Under the pieces are notes generated by a model. It did no database searches. It saw only the letters and a program-made list of their open reading frames with translations, and was not told the DNA's origin. From Lathyrus oleraceus (Eukaryota > Streptophyta > Magnoliopsida > Fabales > Fabaceae), in assembly GCF_024323335.1 (NCBI RefSeq), contig NC_066581.1, positions 229,354,539 to 229,418,538 on the forward strand: a DNA stretch of 64,000 nucleotides, given 5' to 3'. This document shows, piece after piece, positions 31,154-43,335 of the stretch (positions are counted from its first letter, which is position 1; every line of letters begins with the position of its first letter). Position numbers and translations under genes: made by a program.

Positions 31154-34100
31154 TGTCGCATTACGCGAAAAACCGGCGGGAAAAAGACACAGAGCCGCCA
31201 CCGTGCGTTATTTATCCCAAAAGAGGGAAAGGAAACGCTCGAAGTAAACCTGGAAAGGAAATGGTCTTACGACCAGAGATTGATAGGATCGGGAGTCGGT
31301 TATGCGAAGGGAAGGTATTAGCACCCCTACGCATCCGTCGTACTCGACGGGATCCACGCTCAGAAAGAATAAAAGAAAGGTTGCTAAACAACTGCTCAAA
31401 ACTGCACACACACTGGACTGAAACACAGATGAAAGACGGAAGGAGGGGACTCGGCAGGATGTCGCATCCTGGGCCTACGTAGTTTGTCAGACACAAACAT
31501 CAGAGTCGACGTAGTTCGGGGATATGGGAAACGTGCTCGCTAGGATATTGCATCCTATGCATACGCATCTTCTCTAACCAGAGGAAGAATCAGAGAACTC
31601 GTAGCTCGGCCAACGCACACCAAACAAAACACAAACAGGAAACCGACTGCCAATTGTCGGGCTTACGTCAGACTCCGAACAAACAAACACACACACAGGA
31701 AACCGACTGCCAATCGCTGGACTTACGTCAGACTCCAACAAGCAAACAAGAGGGTTGAAAAAGAAAAAGGGCGCCCGGAGAGATCTGCTCATCTCCTTCC
31801 TATGTACCTCATCTGGTATGAGGATCAGGGCGACGTAGTTCCCCTTAACAGGGAAAAACTTCTATCCTAACTAGAGACTAGGGAGATAACAAGCTACTAG
31901 GGAGACTACGACTCGAGCCTAGAAGTTGTCATGCATACGATCCCTATGTTGAGGTCTCTAATCCTAACTCGCACAGGAAGCAAGCTAGCCTAAACATCAA
32001 TCAAGCAAACACAAGCACAAGAGAGCAAGCACACACACTATATGCAAACAAGTGGCTCATACAAGGCTGAGCTTTAGTCAAGGGGTCAAATCAACCTCGA
32101 CAAACAAGCCAACTGGAAAAGGGTGTTGTTAGCTCTTAACCCTAACATTGAGAGTTAGGGTGAAGCAGATGAAATGGGAAATGAGGGTTGGTCCTCATAG
32201 CTCTTAACCCGGGCCTGGGTGAGCTTCAAATCAATGAAAGTGTGGGAGTCCAGAATGAGGGACCCTACTCCACATGACTGACTATGGACAATGATCTTGG
32301 GTGTTTATTCAAAATGCATCAGCACGTAGTGCGAGCAAGATGAATGAATCAACTGAATAGCAGGGGATGGATTGCACATCCCTTCTATCTGCCAATTTCC
32401 TCTTCACTTAGGAGGACTTGAAATGCAAGGCACAAAGATAAACAAGCACAAACATTGCCTCTTAAGGAGGGCTTCAGACAGGTGCCTGCCAAAGCAGGTC
32501 TTCCAGACTACATGGAGAATAGAGGTCATTACCTAGGTGGTATGCCAACCACAAGTAAAGCAAAGTTCAAGTGATGAACTTAGAGCAACTAATGTACCTG
32601 TGTAAACAATCAAACAATCAGTATAGTATTCAGACAAAACAATCAGAAAGTCCAACAGTGAGACAACCAATCATCAGACAACATCAATGCAAGGCATAAG
32701 ATGCAAGCAAACTAAATTAATTCATCATCCACAAGACCTACAAAACAGCAAGGTTAGTCAACCAAAATAACTTGTATCTCAAGTGATGAGATCATATCAA
32801 CCAATGTGGCTAATCGCCTGAAACCTGAAATACAAAGTCCAAAACAGTGAGTACAAACCACTAGCTCAAAGGCTAGGGTCAAAGGTGGGGCAACAAGTCA
32901 AAACAGAAACTAAAACTCAACATGAATCACATTTAATCTATCATGAACATGTCCTAAAAAGGACCAAGTCAAAAGCATTAAGCAAAATCAATTTATGAGC
33001 AAGACATGGCAAGGCAAGCAAAAGGTGCATACAATTGGTCATCAAGAAGAGAAAATGCACATTAAATCAGAAACACACCCAATAATCATGAAACTTTTTG
33101 TGCAAGCTCAACATATTACACACATTCATCATGCAAAAAATTGGAAACAGAGGAGCTCATTTGATAAGGCAATAAAAATGAATAAGATCAATATCCAAAT
33201 GTGTGACACACATTGTCACACCTTAAGTCCATGTGTCCCAAACAGAGAAGGAAATTGCAAAAAATGCCAAATAAAATCTCACAATTCATGCATCATGTTG
33301 TGAATCATCAAGTAAAATTTCATGGCATTTGGAGTAAGTATGTGCATTTCACAAATCAAATGGCCTAACATATCATATTTTGCATCATGTTCAATCAATC
33401 CATCACATTCAAAAATCCAGACATGGTAAAAATCAGGAAATCACACAAAAAAAAACTAGACATCACAAGGATCAAGTAGCAAAAAGTTGGAGGTGAATTG
33501 GATTAATTTTCAATTAGTTATGAATTTTTGAATTTGGAAGAAAATAATTGAAATAATGTTGAATTAATTGGAAATGGAATAAATAAATAAAAAATGGAAA
33601 TGGAGAGAATGCTGCAGGTGGGAATCGATCCCTGGTAAGGTCAAAACGGCGTCGCCCTCATTAAATGAGCTGGCGCCTGGTCAGGAAGTCCAAGGCTGCG
33701 TGGACACGGTCAAACAGATCCTGGCCAGTCGTTTAGCTAACGAGCTCATGCGTGGCATCCAACTGGACAAACCCTAGCATTAAAAACCAGAGGGCGGCGC
33801 TACAGGGTCCCGTGGTGGTTCAAGGAGGAAACCACCGTCTCCTTCGTTGAGACGGTGGGTAAACAGTGACGTTCAAACAATTTTTTTGCAGAATCTCATA
33901 AAAAATATATGGATCGAAAGCTACTTCCACAAGGAACATGAATCCATCATCAATTTGGTCTAATTCCTCCTAAATCCATAGAATCGAAGGGAAATATATT
34001 TGACATTCAAACTTTAAATCAGCATAACTCTCTCAATACCTCACCAAATTACATGAAATTTAGCTCAGATTAACCAACATGGAAGGATCTACAAGACTAT

Positions 34101-35497
34101 GGCCATAAAATAGAGAATAGTGAGATTCGAAATTTCACCTTCTTGAAGAACAATGTGAGGAAACAGTGTATTCAGGTCTTCAGTCACGTCCAGATCCACT
34201 CTATCAACTCTGATATGAAGCTTTGTGTATGTATGGATGCTTAAATCCACTTGAATCCAGCTCAAACTCCATGTTCCATGTTCATCTTCAAGCTTGGTAT
34301 GTATATGATTCTGGCACGAATTGGACAAAGCAACGGTTGATTTTTGCTCTAAACTGCACCAGGATCACAAATCTATCAAGAAAATTGGTGTTTATCTGAA
34401 GAACTTTGAAGTTTTTTGTGAGAGAAATTTTTTGAGAAAACTCAAATTCTAGATCTAGAATCCTCTGTTCTGAGCCGAACAGTTGCAATTAACCTTATAT
34501 ACCTCCTGTTAATCACACTGAAATTAATTCTAAGCATTGGTTAATTGAGATTATTTAAAATAGAGGTGAATTGCAAAAATGCTAAATACACCTAGCATGG
34601 CCAAGGGGCACGTGAACAGTGCCATGCTGAAGCCCAAATCCACTTAAAATCACAAAATAATCAGCATGGGATTGGAATTAGGCTTACATGATTCACACAA
34701 TTCAAAATATCCAAATTCCTTCCAAAATGCATATATGTGAGCACATGATGGTGTAAGCTTCTTCCATGCAAGGTAATGAATGGTTTGGAAAGTATTGGCC
34801 ATAAGGAGCATGTTGCAAAAAGAGGCACTCAATTTGGAGTTTTGGTTCAAAAGATATGGCTTGTTGAAGTTTCATGCACACTTTGCAATGATTTGATCAT
34901 AACTCCTTAATCATTTATCATAAATTCATGATCTTGGACTTTTTGGAAATGGGAGAGAAAGATCTTCAACTTTCATGTTGGACAAAATTTAATTTGAAGC
35001 TTCTTCGATGTTGGAAAGTCAAGTTGAAGTTGGTCCAAAAACTTGCCATTTTTGGAAACTTGAAATTACAGGTCACTTTCCATTTTTGGAAACTTTTGAT
35101 CTGGCTTCAAAATCTTCAAGGTATGAGTTTGACATGTTGAATAAACCTCTTTTGGACATGAATGAAGTGTCTCAAACTATTTCTCCACCTCCTAGCCCTC
35201 AGTGGACTTGCAGTTGACTTTTATGGGGTCTCTGATGACCTGGACATGTACTGATGACCTTGAGCCTCTAACACTTGGTCAAGTTGCTTCAAAATGATCC
35301 TTGGTTCATGGTAAGCTCTCTAGAATACTCATGTGGCCTTCATCTCAATAAAATGCTTGGTCTCTTGCACTGATGAATCCTCTTGATGCCCTTTCTAGTT
35401 GCCAGTATGCAATGCAATATGCAATATTAATGTAATGTCAATGACCTAAAAACTGAAATGTATGCATGAGTGGGGGGTGCAAATTTGAGATGCTACA
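31154..35497 (-). mobile_element. Ogre-type solo LTR inserted in a copia gag
   Basis: 4344 bp with no internal retrotransposon domains. It is flanked by a perfect TTTAT duplication (31149-31153 and 35498-35502). In sense direction it opens TGTAGCATCTCAAATTTG and ends AATGCGACA. A conserved block near 31190-31340 (GCCGCCACCGTGCG, GGGAAGGTATTAGCACCC) matches the corresponding end of the young Ogre-like LTR at 15610-15730. Frames such as 31153-31482 and 32995-33303 have no recognisable product. It probably arose by LTR-LTR recombination. Confidence 0.88.
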
Positions 35498-35701
35498 TTT
35501 ATAATCTTTCTTCTTCATTTCTTTGTGTGCAGCCATTTCTTCATCCGCCGCGTTTCCTGGAAGCGGCGCCACTCCCTCCTTCACAAGATCCCAATGATCT
35601 TGATAGCAGAAAACAATCTTTATCTGCTTGCACCAATTCTCGTAATTCTGATTCTTCAGAATTGGGAGACTCGCCAGAAAATTTCCATTCAGATGATTCA
35701 T
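35498..35701 (-). pseudogene. gag: Copia gag fragment, N-terminal half
   Basis: The start ATG is at 35701 on the minus strand. It reads MNHLNGNFLASLPILKNQNY, ENWCKQIKIVF and GVAPLPGN, the usual gag start of a Ty1/copia element. The coding sequence is cut at 35498 by the solo LTR and resumes at 31153. Confidence 0.8.
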
Positions 35702-35749
35702 TGCGCTATGCTTCCCAAGAATCGCACAACCAACGCTCTAGATATCAAA
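35702..35749 (-). other. Copia primer site and leader
   Basis: On the minus strand, just after the LTR, TTTGATATCTAGAGCG resembles a degraded initiator tRNA-Met primer site (TGGTATCAGAGC). A short leader follows, to the gag ATG at 35701. Confidence 0.5.
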
Positions 35750-36245
35750 TGTTGGAATTACACCAAACCTATGAAGAATTCTAAATCAATCTTGATGAAC
35801 AAGAATACATTTTTCTGATTGATTACTCCTCTTGTTCTTCACTATTGACTTGAGTGACTCAACCACACCTTGGTTGCAAGATGATTCCACTGCATAATGA
35901 TTATTGAAGAAGAAAAAGAAAAGATGAATTGAGGAAGAAAAGAGAAATTAGGGTTTAAGAGAAAAACAGAAGAAGAAGAATCATTATGTTGAGAAACTAT
36001 ATGCCTTCAAACTGAAGTTTATTCAACTTTTTTATGCAGTTTCATTACTTTTTGTGTACATTACAATAATAGGGTACCTCCCTATTTATAGGTTGAGATT
36101 GCTTGCACATCAAACAATCTCCAACTAACCTAACTAACTCAGCTCAAAACACACAAATAAAGCTAAGTCTAAAATTCTGTCGACATTTCGACAACTATAT
36201 GTTTCGACAACTCCTGTCTTTTGTCGAACAACATACTTCGACACA
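35750..36245 (-). repeat. 5' LTR of the split copia element
   Basis: About 496 bp on the minus strand, opening TGTGTCGAAGTATG and ending TTCCAACA. It has a TATA-like CTATAAATAG on the minus strand (36087-36096). The outer limit is judged from the TG start and is approximate. No matching 3' LTR is in the window. Confidence 0.6.
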
Positions 36246-36538
36246 AGAAATTACATTCTCAATATCAGCAGTGCAAAATATTTGTTTTCTATAAGTTTGT
36301 AGCGCTTTCCATATAGTGTTGTAAACAATTCAAAAGATATATAATTTTTTATATTTAAATATGAACATTCTTTAAAAAAAAACTTGTTGATAATCTCGTG
36401 TGTGTTTTTGTAATAACACTTTTATAACAAAATGCGAAAGTAAAATACAATTAGCATTGTACCCGGTGTCTACCAACATTTAAGATAACATTTTGTGGTG
36501 GATTGATAAAGATGTCAATTACCAGTTAGAGGATTTGA
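36246..36538. other. Unannotated AT-rich stretch
   Basis: About 290 bp with no coding frame or repeat that I can name. Confidence 0.4.
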
Positions 36539-37189
36539 TGGGTCATCATGAGGGAAAAACTTTCACATTTGGTCAAACGCTCATCCAAAGCTCAAATATT
36601 CATCCAAGCAAGTGAGAGAGACACCACATATTCACCCAAAATCTTAAGGTGATAAGTGTATGGATTCTCTCACTTATAAAGTACTTAACCTTCACTTTTC
36701 TAAGCAATGTGGGACTTAGAACTCACACTTGTTTCTTAACACAATCCACATTTGTTTCTCAATAATCTTTCCCTTAAGTGTGAGTTCATCCACTATGCTA
36801 CCCCTCAAATGGAAGCTCTTTCATCCACATGCTTGTACCGCTGTTGAAAGACATCTTTATCTCGTCACAGGCACTTCAACGTGACACGTCGCCTGACCAC
36901 CATGTCAGGAAGACTTTCGACACAAGGAGTCGGTCCCTTACTCAAGTTGGACTCTAATACCACTTATAGGTCACCATGAGGGGAAAACATACACATTGGA
37001 TCAAACATTCACCTAAAGATCAAAGATTCACTCAAACAAGTGAGGTAGACACCACATATTCATCAAAAACCTTAAGGTGATAGATGTATGGATTCTCTCA
37101 CTTATAAAATGATTAACCTTCACTTTTCTAAACAATGTGAGACTTAGAACTCACATTTGTTTCTCAACACAACTCACACTTGTATCTCA
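36539..37189 (-). mobile_element. TRIM-like mini-retrotransposon
   Basis: Two 223-bp direct repeats (36539-36761 and 36967-37189) enclose 205 bp without coding capacity. Each opens (minus strand) TGAGA and closes GACC(C/T)A. Next to the right-hand copy the minus strand reads TGGTATTAGAGTCC, close to an initiator tRNA-Met primer site. Before the left-hand copy AAGGGAAAGATTAT could serve as a purine tract. Size and order fit a terminal-repeat retrotransposon in miniature. A clean 5-bp target duplication is not evident; AGGATTTGA and AGGATTGA lie near the two ends. Confidence 0.6.
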
Positions 37190-38015
<826 letters not shown>

Positions 38016-38156
38016 TATTGTAAACAATTAGAACTGAGCTCTTAAATTTTATGATAGATTTACTTCATCAAGTTATTTTTTTTATTCTTTCTCATAGTAA
38101 GTATTTCTTTCAAGAATACAACAAAATATTTATATTTTTTTTTAAAAAAAATCGCA

Positions 38157-38479
38157 GTAAAGAGGAGGCGCCACATGTACTGATTCATACTTTTAAATTT
38201 ACACATATGCGCCACAGACACTAGGGTATACACCAATAATGTGTCACTTCTATTGGTATCATTTTTGTAGAATAAAGAGGATGCGCCGATAGGTCTGATG
38301 CCTACGTGTACAAAAAAGATGCATGCGTCAGACCTATTGACGCCTCCTCTTTGTTCTACAATATTGGCGCCAATAGGAGTTGCACATTGGTGGTTTATGC
38401 GCCCGTGTGTGTTGCGCATAGGTGTAAATTTGAATGCATGTGTCAGTATCTTTGACGCCTCCTTTTTGCTTCAAAATTG
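38157..38479. repeat. Long imperfect palindrome (fold-back)
   Basis: Arms of roughly 150 bp (38157-38306 and 38321-38475) are inverted copies around a 14-bp centre. Matching landmarks are AAATTTACAC (left) with GTGTAAATTT (right), and ATAGGTCTGA (left) with TCAGACCTAT (right). Several GCGCC/GGCGT motifs recur within the arms. Transcription through it would give a long hairpin. No terminal repeats of a known superfamily or target duplication were identified. Confidence 0.75.
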
Positions 38480-38889
38480 TTTGATTTTGAAACATGGATA
38501 TTTTGGTATACTATTGAAAAAGATGGCTATTGTGGTAATAAAATTGACAACGTTGGTTATTGTGAAAAAAATTCTCCAATTGATCTTCTCCAACCAATAA
38601 CCAGTACAGTGGAAAGACATGTTGCTACACTCCATGCCACATATAAGTTACTAGAAATAACTCATAATCATGACTTACATATGTTATCTACCACTCATAA
38701 GACACAAGACGAAAGGTCAAATGACAGAGCAAAAATAGCAAACATGAAGTATATATAGTCTTCTATTCTTCCTGAAGTAGGTAATTTCATTTTTAGGGGC
38801 ACTGTCCGCTGCATAGATCAATCAAATGACTGATAGCAATTTACGTTACACTTTTTGCTTTTAGTTTAAACCATTCACATTATTTAAAG
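38480..38889. other. Unannotated stretch
   Basis: No recognisable gene. The plus-strand frame at 38477-38758 lacks any known motif. Confidence 0.4.
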
Positions 38890-39170
38890 GGGGAAAATGT
38901 TCATTCAAGACCTTATCCAGGGTAGAAATCAGACGCTAATTCAAAATCTTCTTTGAAATGCTCAGGAATGGAGAAAGAAACATCTCAATCTAGCAGAATT
39001 TGCAGACCGAGTAATTAAAGATATTCCTGAGAAATTGAAGATGACATTTTCTATAATGATTCCCCAAAACACCCCTAAGGAAGTTTACAATTTTGTTGCC
39101 TCTTGTAAGGTCATGATAACCGATTTTAGAGTCAAACTTAAGCGAGCCCGAGTGGTAAATCGATTGTAAC
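38890..39170 (+). pseudogene. Ogre ORF1 C-terminal remnant
   Basis: On the plus strand one frame reads EWRKKHLNLAEFADRVIKDI, then PEKLKMTFSIMIPQNTPKEV, YNFVASC. This type of segment ends the ORF1 of Ogre-type elements. It precedes a gag start at 39463, as ORF1 precedes gag in the intact element. The rest of ORF1 is missing. Confidence 0.5.
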
Positions 39171-39462
39171 CAAATGATTGTAATTACTTCTTCAATCGAA
39201 TAAAATGAGTATTTCTGCTTGTGCACAACGTTTGGTATTATCTTATGTCTTTATTTTCATGTTTTACGATGACTCATAACAATAGATAAAATCTCAGGAT
39301 TCCCTGGAAAGGTGAAAAAACGTTTTTGTATACATTCATGCATCATCATGCATTCCATGATTAAAAAAAGCTCATTACCATCTGGCCTTTTGCTCAAAAT
39401 CATCGATTGCAAAGCTGACTTCCCGACATTGCTAAGATACTCGCAATAACCAGGGACTGCTA

Positions 39463-42415
39463 ATGGATCGACTCAAGCAAAATTTAGTTGTGGTAAGGGA
39501 GGACATGATCACCATGAGGACTCAAATGGTTCCTCTCATGGAGACTATCCAGGGTATAACTAGAGGTCAAAAAGTCTTGAGACAAGTCGCCCTGAGGCCC
39601 GCTGCTATTAATCCTCTTGTACAACCATCAATGAAATTGGTACCAATGCACCTCCTGAAGGAGACCTCCTGAATCAGAATATCAGGACCACACTCGAGGT
39701 TCTTGTCAATTAGCTTGAAGTAGACGATCATCATGATGCCTACTTCATCCTAAAAGTTGATCCAGAACTCGACGCCTTTGGGCTCCCAATTGTTGAAGCT
39801 GAAAAAAACTTATGCGTCCTAGAGGAAATAATGAAAGCTATGAAGGGTTCAAACGCCTTCAGTCTAGATGTTGCTGATATGTTCCTAGTACCATTCGTCA
39901 AAATCCCTGACTTTGAGAAGTACAAGGGAATTAGATGTCCAAGGAGTCACATCAGATCCTACTGTATAAAAATGGATGTTTATTCAGACAATAAAAAGTT
40001 GTTGATGCATTTCTTTTAGGATAGCCTCAATGGGGCATCCCTTGAATGGTATATCCAACTCGAGTGTACCTATATCTGAACCTAGAGAGAATTGGCAGAA
40101 GCTTTCCTCAAGCACCACCAATACAATATGACATGGCTCCCAACAGGACCTAGCTCCAAAGTTTGACTCAAAAGACTGATGAGTATTTTAAAGAGTACAC
40201 ATATAGGTGAAGGGAACTAGCTGCCAAAGTTCAACCTCCCCTACTAGAGAGGGAACTTGTTGACATGTTTATGGGTACCTCCAGGGTCCCTATCTGGATA
40301 GAATGGTTGAAAGTGCCTCCTCTGAATTTTCAGATCTGGTTGTCTCAGAAGAACGAATTGAGAACTGTCTCAAGAATGGCAAATTCAAGGTGTTGCCACT
40401 ATTTCCATTGGAGCAAAGAAACCCTATTCCGACTTTCCAAAGAAGAAGGAAGGGGAAACTAACAATGCTACAGTAGCCAAGGGGAAGGCTGAGGCTTACC
40501 AAGTGCCTTACTACCATGTAGCAACAGTAATGCCAAATCAGTATTCGTAACAAGCCTGTGCAATTTCTGTTGGACAACAACCAGTGCAGTACCAGCAACT
40601 GTATGTCCCACAATAGCAAAACTACTATCAGCAGAGCCAATAGAGACAAAGGAGGTCAGAGAAAAAGTTTGACCCAATTCCCATGCCTTACGGTCAATTA
40701 CTCCCTCATTTTCTCCAAGGCTCATTAATACAGTTAAGGGATCTGAGGCCTCCTCCAACACCTCTTCATCTATTCTATTATGGGAATTCTAGATGTTAAT
40801 TCCATTTCGGGGCACCCAAACATGCAGTCGAGAATTGCAAAGCCCTCAAGTACAAAGTACAATAGCTGATTGACTCCAAAGTTATCACTTTCACACCCAA
40901 TGGCCAAAATGTGAACAAGAATCACATGTCTACACATGCGGGTCCTTTTGTAAGTGTCGTGGGAGAATCCGCAAGACGAAAAAAAGTGACCAAGGTAGAA
41001 AAGGTGAAGACTTCAATGGCAGTAGTCAATGAGCAGCTGCTGAAACATGATGTGATCCCAGGGTGTCAAGTCGATTGTAAACAATGTCTTTTAAATCCGG
41101 AAGCATGTGATAAGTTGAGACTTAGTATTCAACGACTGATGGATCAAGGATCCATCCAAGTAGAACAAGTTTCAATTGATGAAGATGTCGCTACCTTAGA
41201 GATTCCATATTACCAAGCCCATAAACCAGTACAGGCAAACTCAGTAACCCCCTTGGTAATCAGTGTGCCATCTCCTTTCCCCTATGAAAGCACAAAGATC
41301 GTTCCTTAGAATTATGATTCCATAGTCTACATACAGGGGGGAAATCAGGAGGATAACCCCTTATGGTCAAAGAACCAGTTGTTACCAACGTCGTCGGAAT
41401 ATGAGGCATGACACAAAGTGGCCAGGTATTCGCATATGCACAACCTCAAAAGGAGAATTATAATGAAGCCTTGACCAAAGAAAAAGGGAAATAGGTTGTC
41501 AACGCCAACCAGGGGAAAACCCCACTCATAATACATCTTCTTCAAAAGAGGTTGTAGAACTTTTCTGAATTATAAAGAAAGGCGATTATAAAGTGGTTGA
41601 CCAACTCAACCAAACACCTTTGAAGATATCCATCTTCTCCTTACTCTTATGTTCAAAGGCACATCGGGACACACTAATGAAATTCTTAGGTGCAACCCAT
41701 GTTCCTCAAGAAATAACTGTGAATCAATTTGAGGGAGTAGTAGCTAACATCACAGTGGGAAATTTCTCGGGGTTTAATGACAATAAATTAACACTTGAGG
41801 GGAGGGATCACAATAAGGCATTTCATATTTATATCGAGTGTGTGGACACCGTCCTTTCCAGATATTGGTTGACACATGATCATCATTCATAGTCAATGGC
41901 AAGCTGATCATCATAGACGGTGAAGAAGACATAACAATGAGTCATTTATCATTATTCAGATATGTCGAAGTAGAAGGGGAAATTCATGAAACTCCTTTCC
42001 AAGCCTTCGAGATATCAGATGTTATAATGACGTCTCTCTCCAAAGAGAAAAAAAAGCTTAAACTTTCCATGACCTCCTAGAAAGAAGCAAAAATGGTAGT
42101 AGAAGCCAGTCACCGTGAAGGGTGGGGAAGAGTACTTGAGCTACCTGCAAAGACAAATCGATCAGGAACAGGGTATCAGTCATCTTAGATGGCACATAAA
42201 AGGATGACTCTAGAAGCAGTCAAAGGACGAGTTCTCCTACTGCCAAAAACTTTTACTAGTGATATACACCTTCAAGAAGGCCAGATTCCCTTACTGGACG
42301 ATAAAGACAACGAAATTGATATGGCATGTCTTGTGTGCGAGAAAGCTCCAAGCAATGAACTTAATAATTTGACTTCCATGGACATCTCTGGAGTCGCTTT
42401 AATTGAAAAGTAATT
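39463..42415 (+). pseudogene. gag-pro: Broken Ogre-like gag-protease
   Basis: On the plus strand it starts MDRLKQNLVVVREDM. Gag core pieces follow at 39831-40019 (IPDFEKYKGIRCPRSH) and then further gag remains with stops. A Cys-rich stretch at 41040-41130 (IPGCQVDCKQCLLNPEACDK) matches residues 490-510 of the intact gag-pro. 41593-41892 (ISIFSLLLCSKAHRDTLMKF, HVPQE) matches residues 685-712. The protease active-site region (IDNGSS) is deleted just after 41880. Many stops and frameshifts. It is a relative of the minus-strand element, not a copy of it. Confidence 0.75.
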
Positions 42416-42567
42416 TTCTTGTTTTGTTTCAAATCCCTATGCCATGCCTAAGGCATAATGGAAGCTTGTAGGGCACCCATATTATTTTCGATCAAAGTTT
42501 ATCATTAATAAAAAGTACATTTTTGCATTCAATTATGTTCCTTGTCTTTCATTTTTCTTTTTAAAAA

Positions 42568-42755
42568 ATGGCAATGTTCTTTTCATACACTCGTCTTCTC
42601 TGTCATTCTAAAATAAACCATGCATCAAAATTCAGCAGATCCACTTCAGATTCCATTGATAACGATACTGCTATGGTCCATTATGACTTTGATAATCCAA
42701 TCTACCATGCCAACGAGGATTGTGAACTCCCTGAGGAGTTGGCCCAAAAGTGGTG
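42568..42755 (+). pseudogene. pol: N-terminal stub of an Ogre-like pol
   Basis: The plus strand reads MVHYDFDNPIYHANEDCELP at 42673 and following, matching VHYDFENPIYQAEDGSEEDC near the start of the intact pol. It ends abruptly near 42755, where copia integrase sequence begins, so everything from RT onward is lost. Confidence 0.7.
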
Positions 42756-43335
42756 CATGAAGTGCATTAAAGTTATTTCAAAGTTATGTGTCTACTCAAT
42801 CTAATGGCAAGATCAAGGCAATGCAATCAGACTTTAGAGCTGAATTTAAACCATTCATAAAGTTACTTAATGAACAAGGCATGTTCCATAGATTGGCATG
42901 TCCATACACCTTACATCATAATAGAGTGGTGGAGAGAAAACATAGATAAATTATGGAGATAGGGCTTGCCATGTTGGCACATAGATCCATGCTAATAAGT
43001 TCTTGGGATCACAACTTCACCATTGTAGTTTAGTTGATTAACATGTTACCTACTAATAATTTACATGACTACAACCCACATTTTCATGTTCTCTTTAACA
43101 ATCAACCTAAGTATGATACAATCAAAACTTTGGTTGTGTCTGGTATCCTTTACTTATGCCTTACAACAAGAACACACTTTAGTTCAGAAGTGACCACTGC
43201 ATATATATGGGTGTCTCTCCAACACACAAATTTCATAAATGTATCAACTTGGAGGGCAGGATTTTCATCTCAAAAGATGTAATTTTCAATGAAACGGAGC
43301 ATCCTTGCAAAACAAGTTACCTCAAGGAAGATGGG
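42756..43335 (+). pseudogene. Copia integrase remnant
   Basis: The plus strand reads DFRAEFKPFIKLLNEQGM, then HRLACPYTLHHNRVVERKHR, and the downstream SWDHNFT and EGRIFISKDVIFNET. This is the central and C-terminal part of a Ty1/copia integrase, with stops. It is interrupted at 43335 by the solo LTR and continues at 49425. Confidence 0.8.

Noticed and set aside
31153..31482. A 109-codon plus-strand frame with overlapping minus-strand frames
   Set aside because: It lies in the conserved end block of an Ogre-type solo LTR and has no protein signature.
32995..33303. A 102-codon Lys/His-rich plus-strand frame
   Set aside because: Biased composition within LTR sequence, no start context or homology that I can see.
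31154..35497. Possible host gene in the 4.3 kb between the copia gag halves
   Set aside because: LTR-type termini, a perfect TTTAT duplication and similarity to 1-2224 show it to be a solo LTR.
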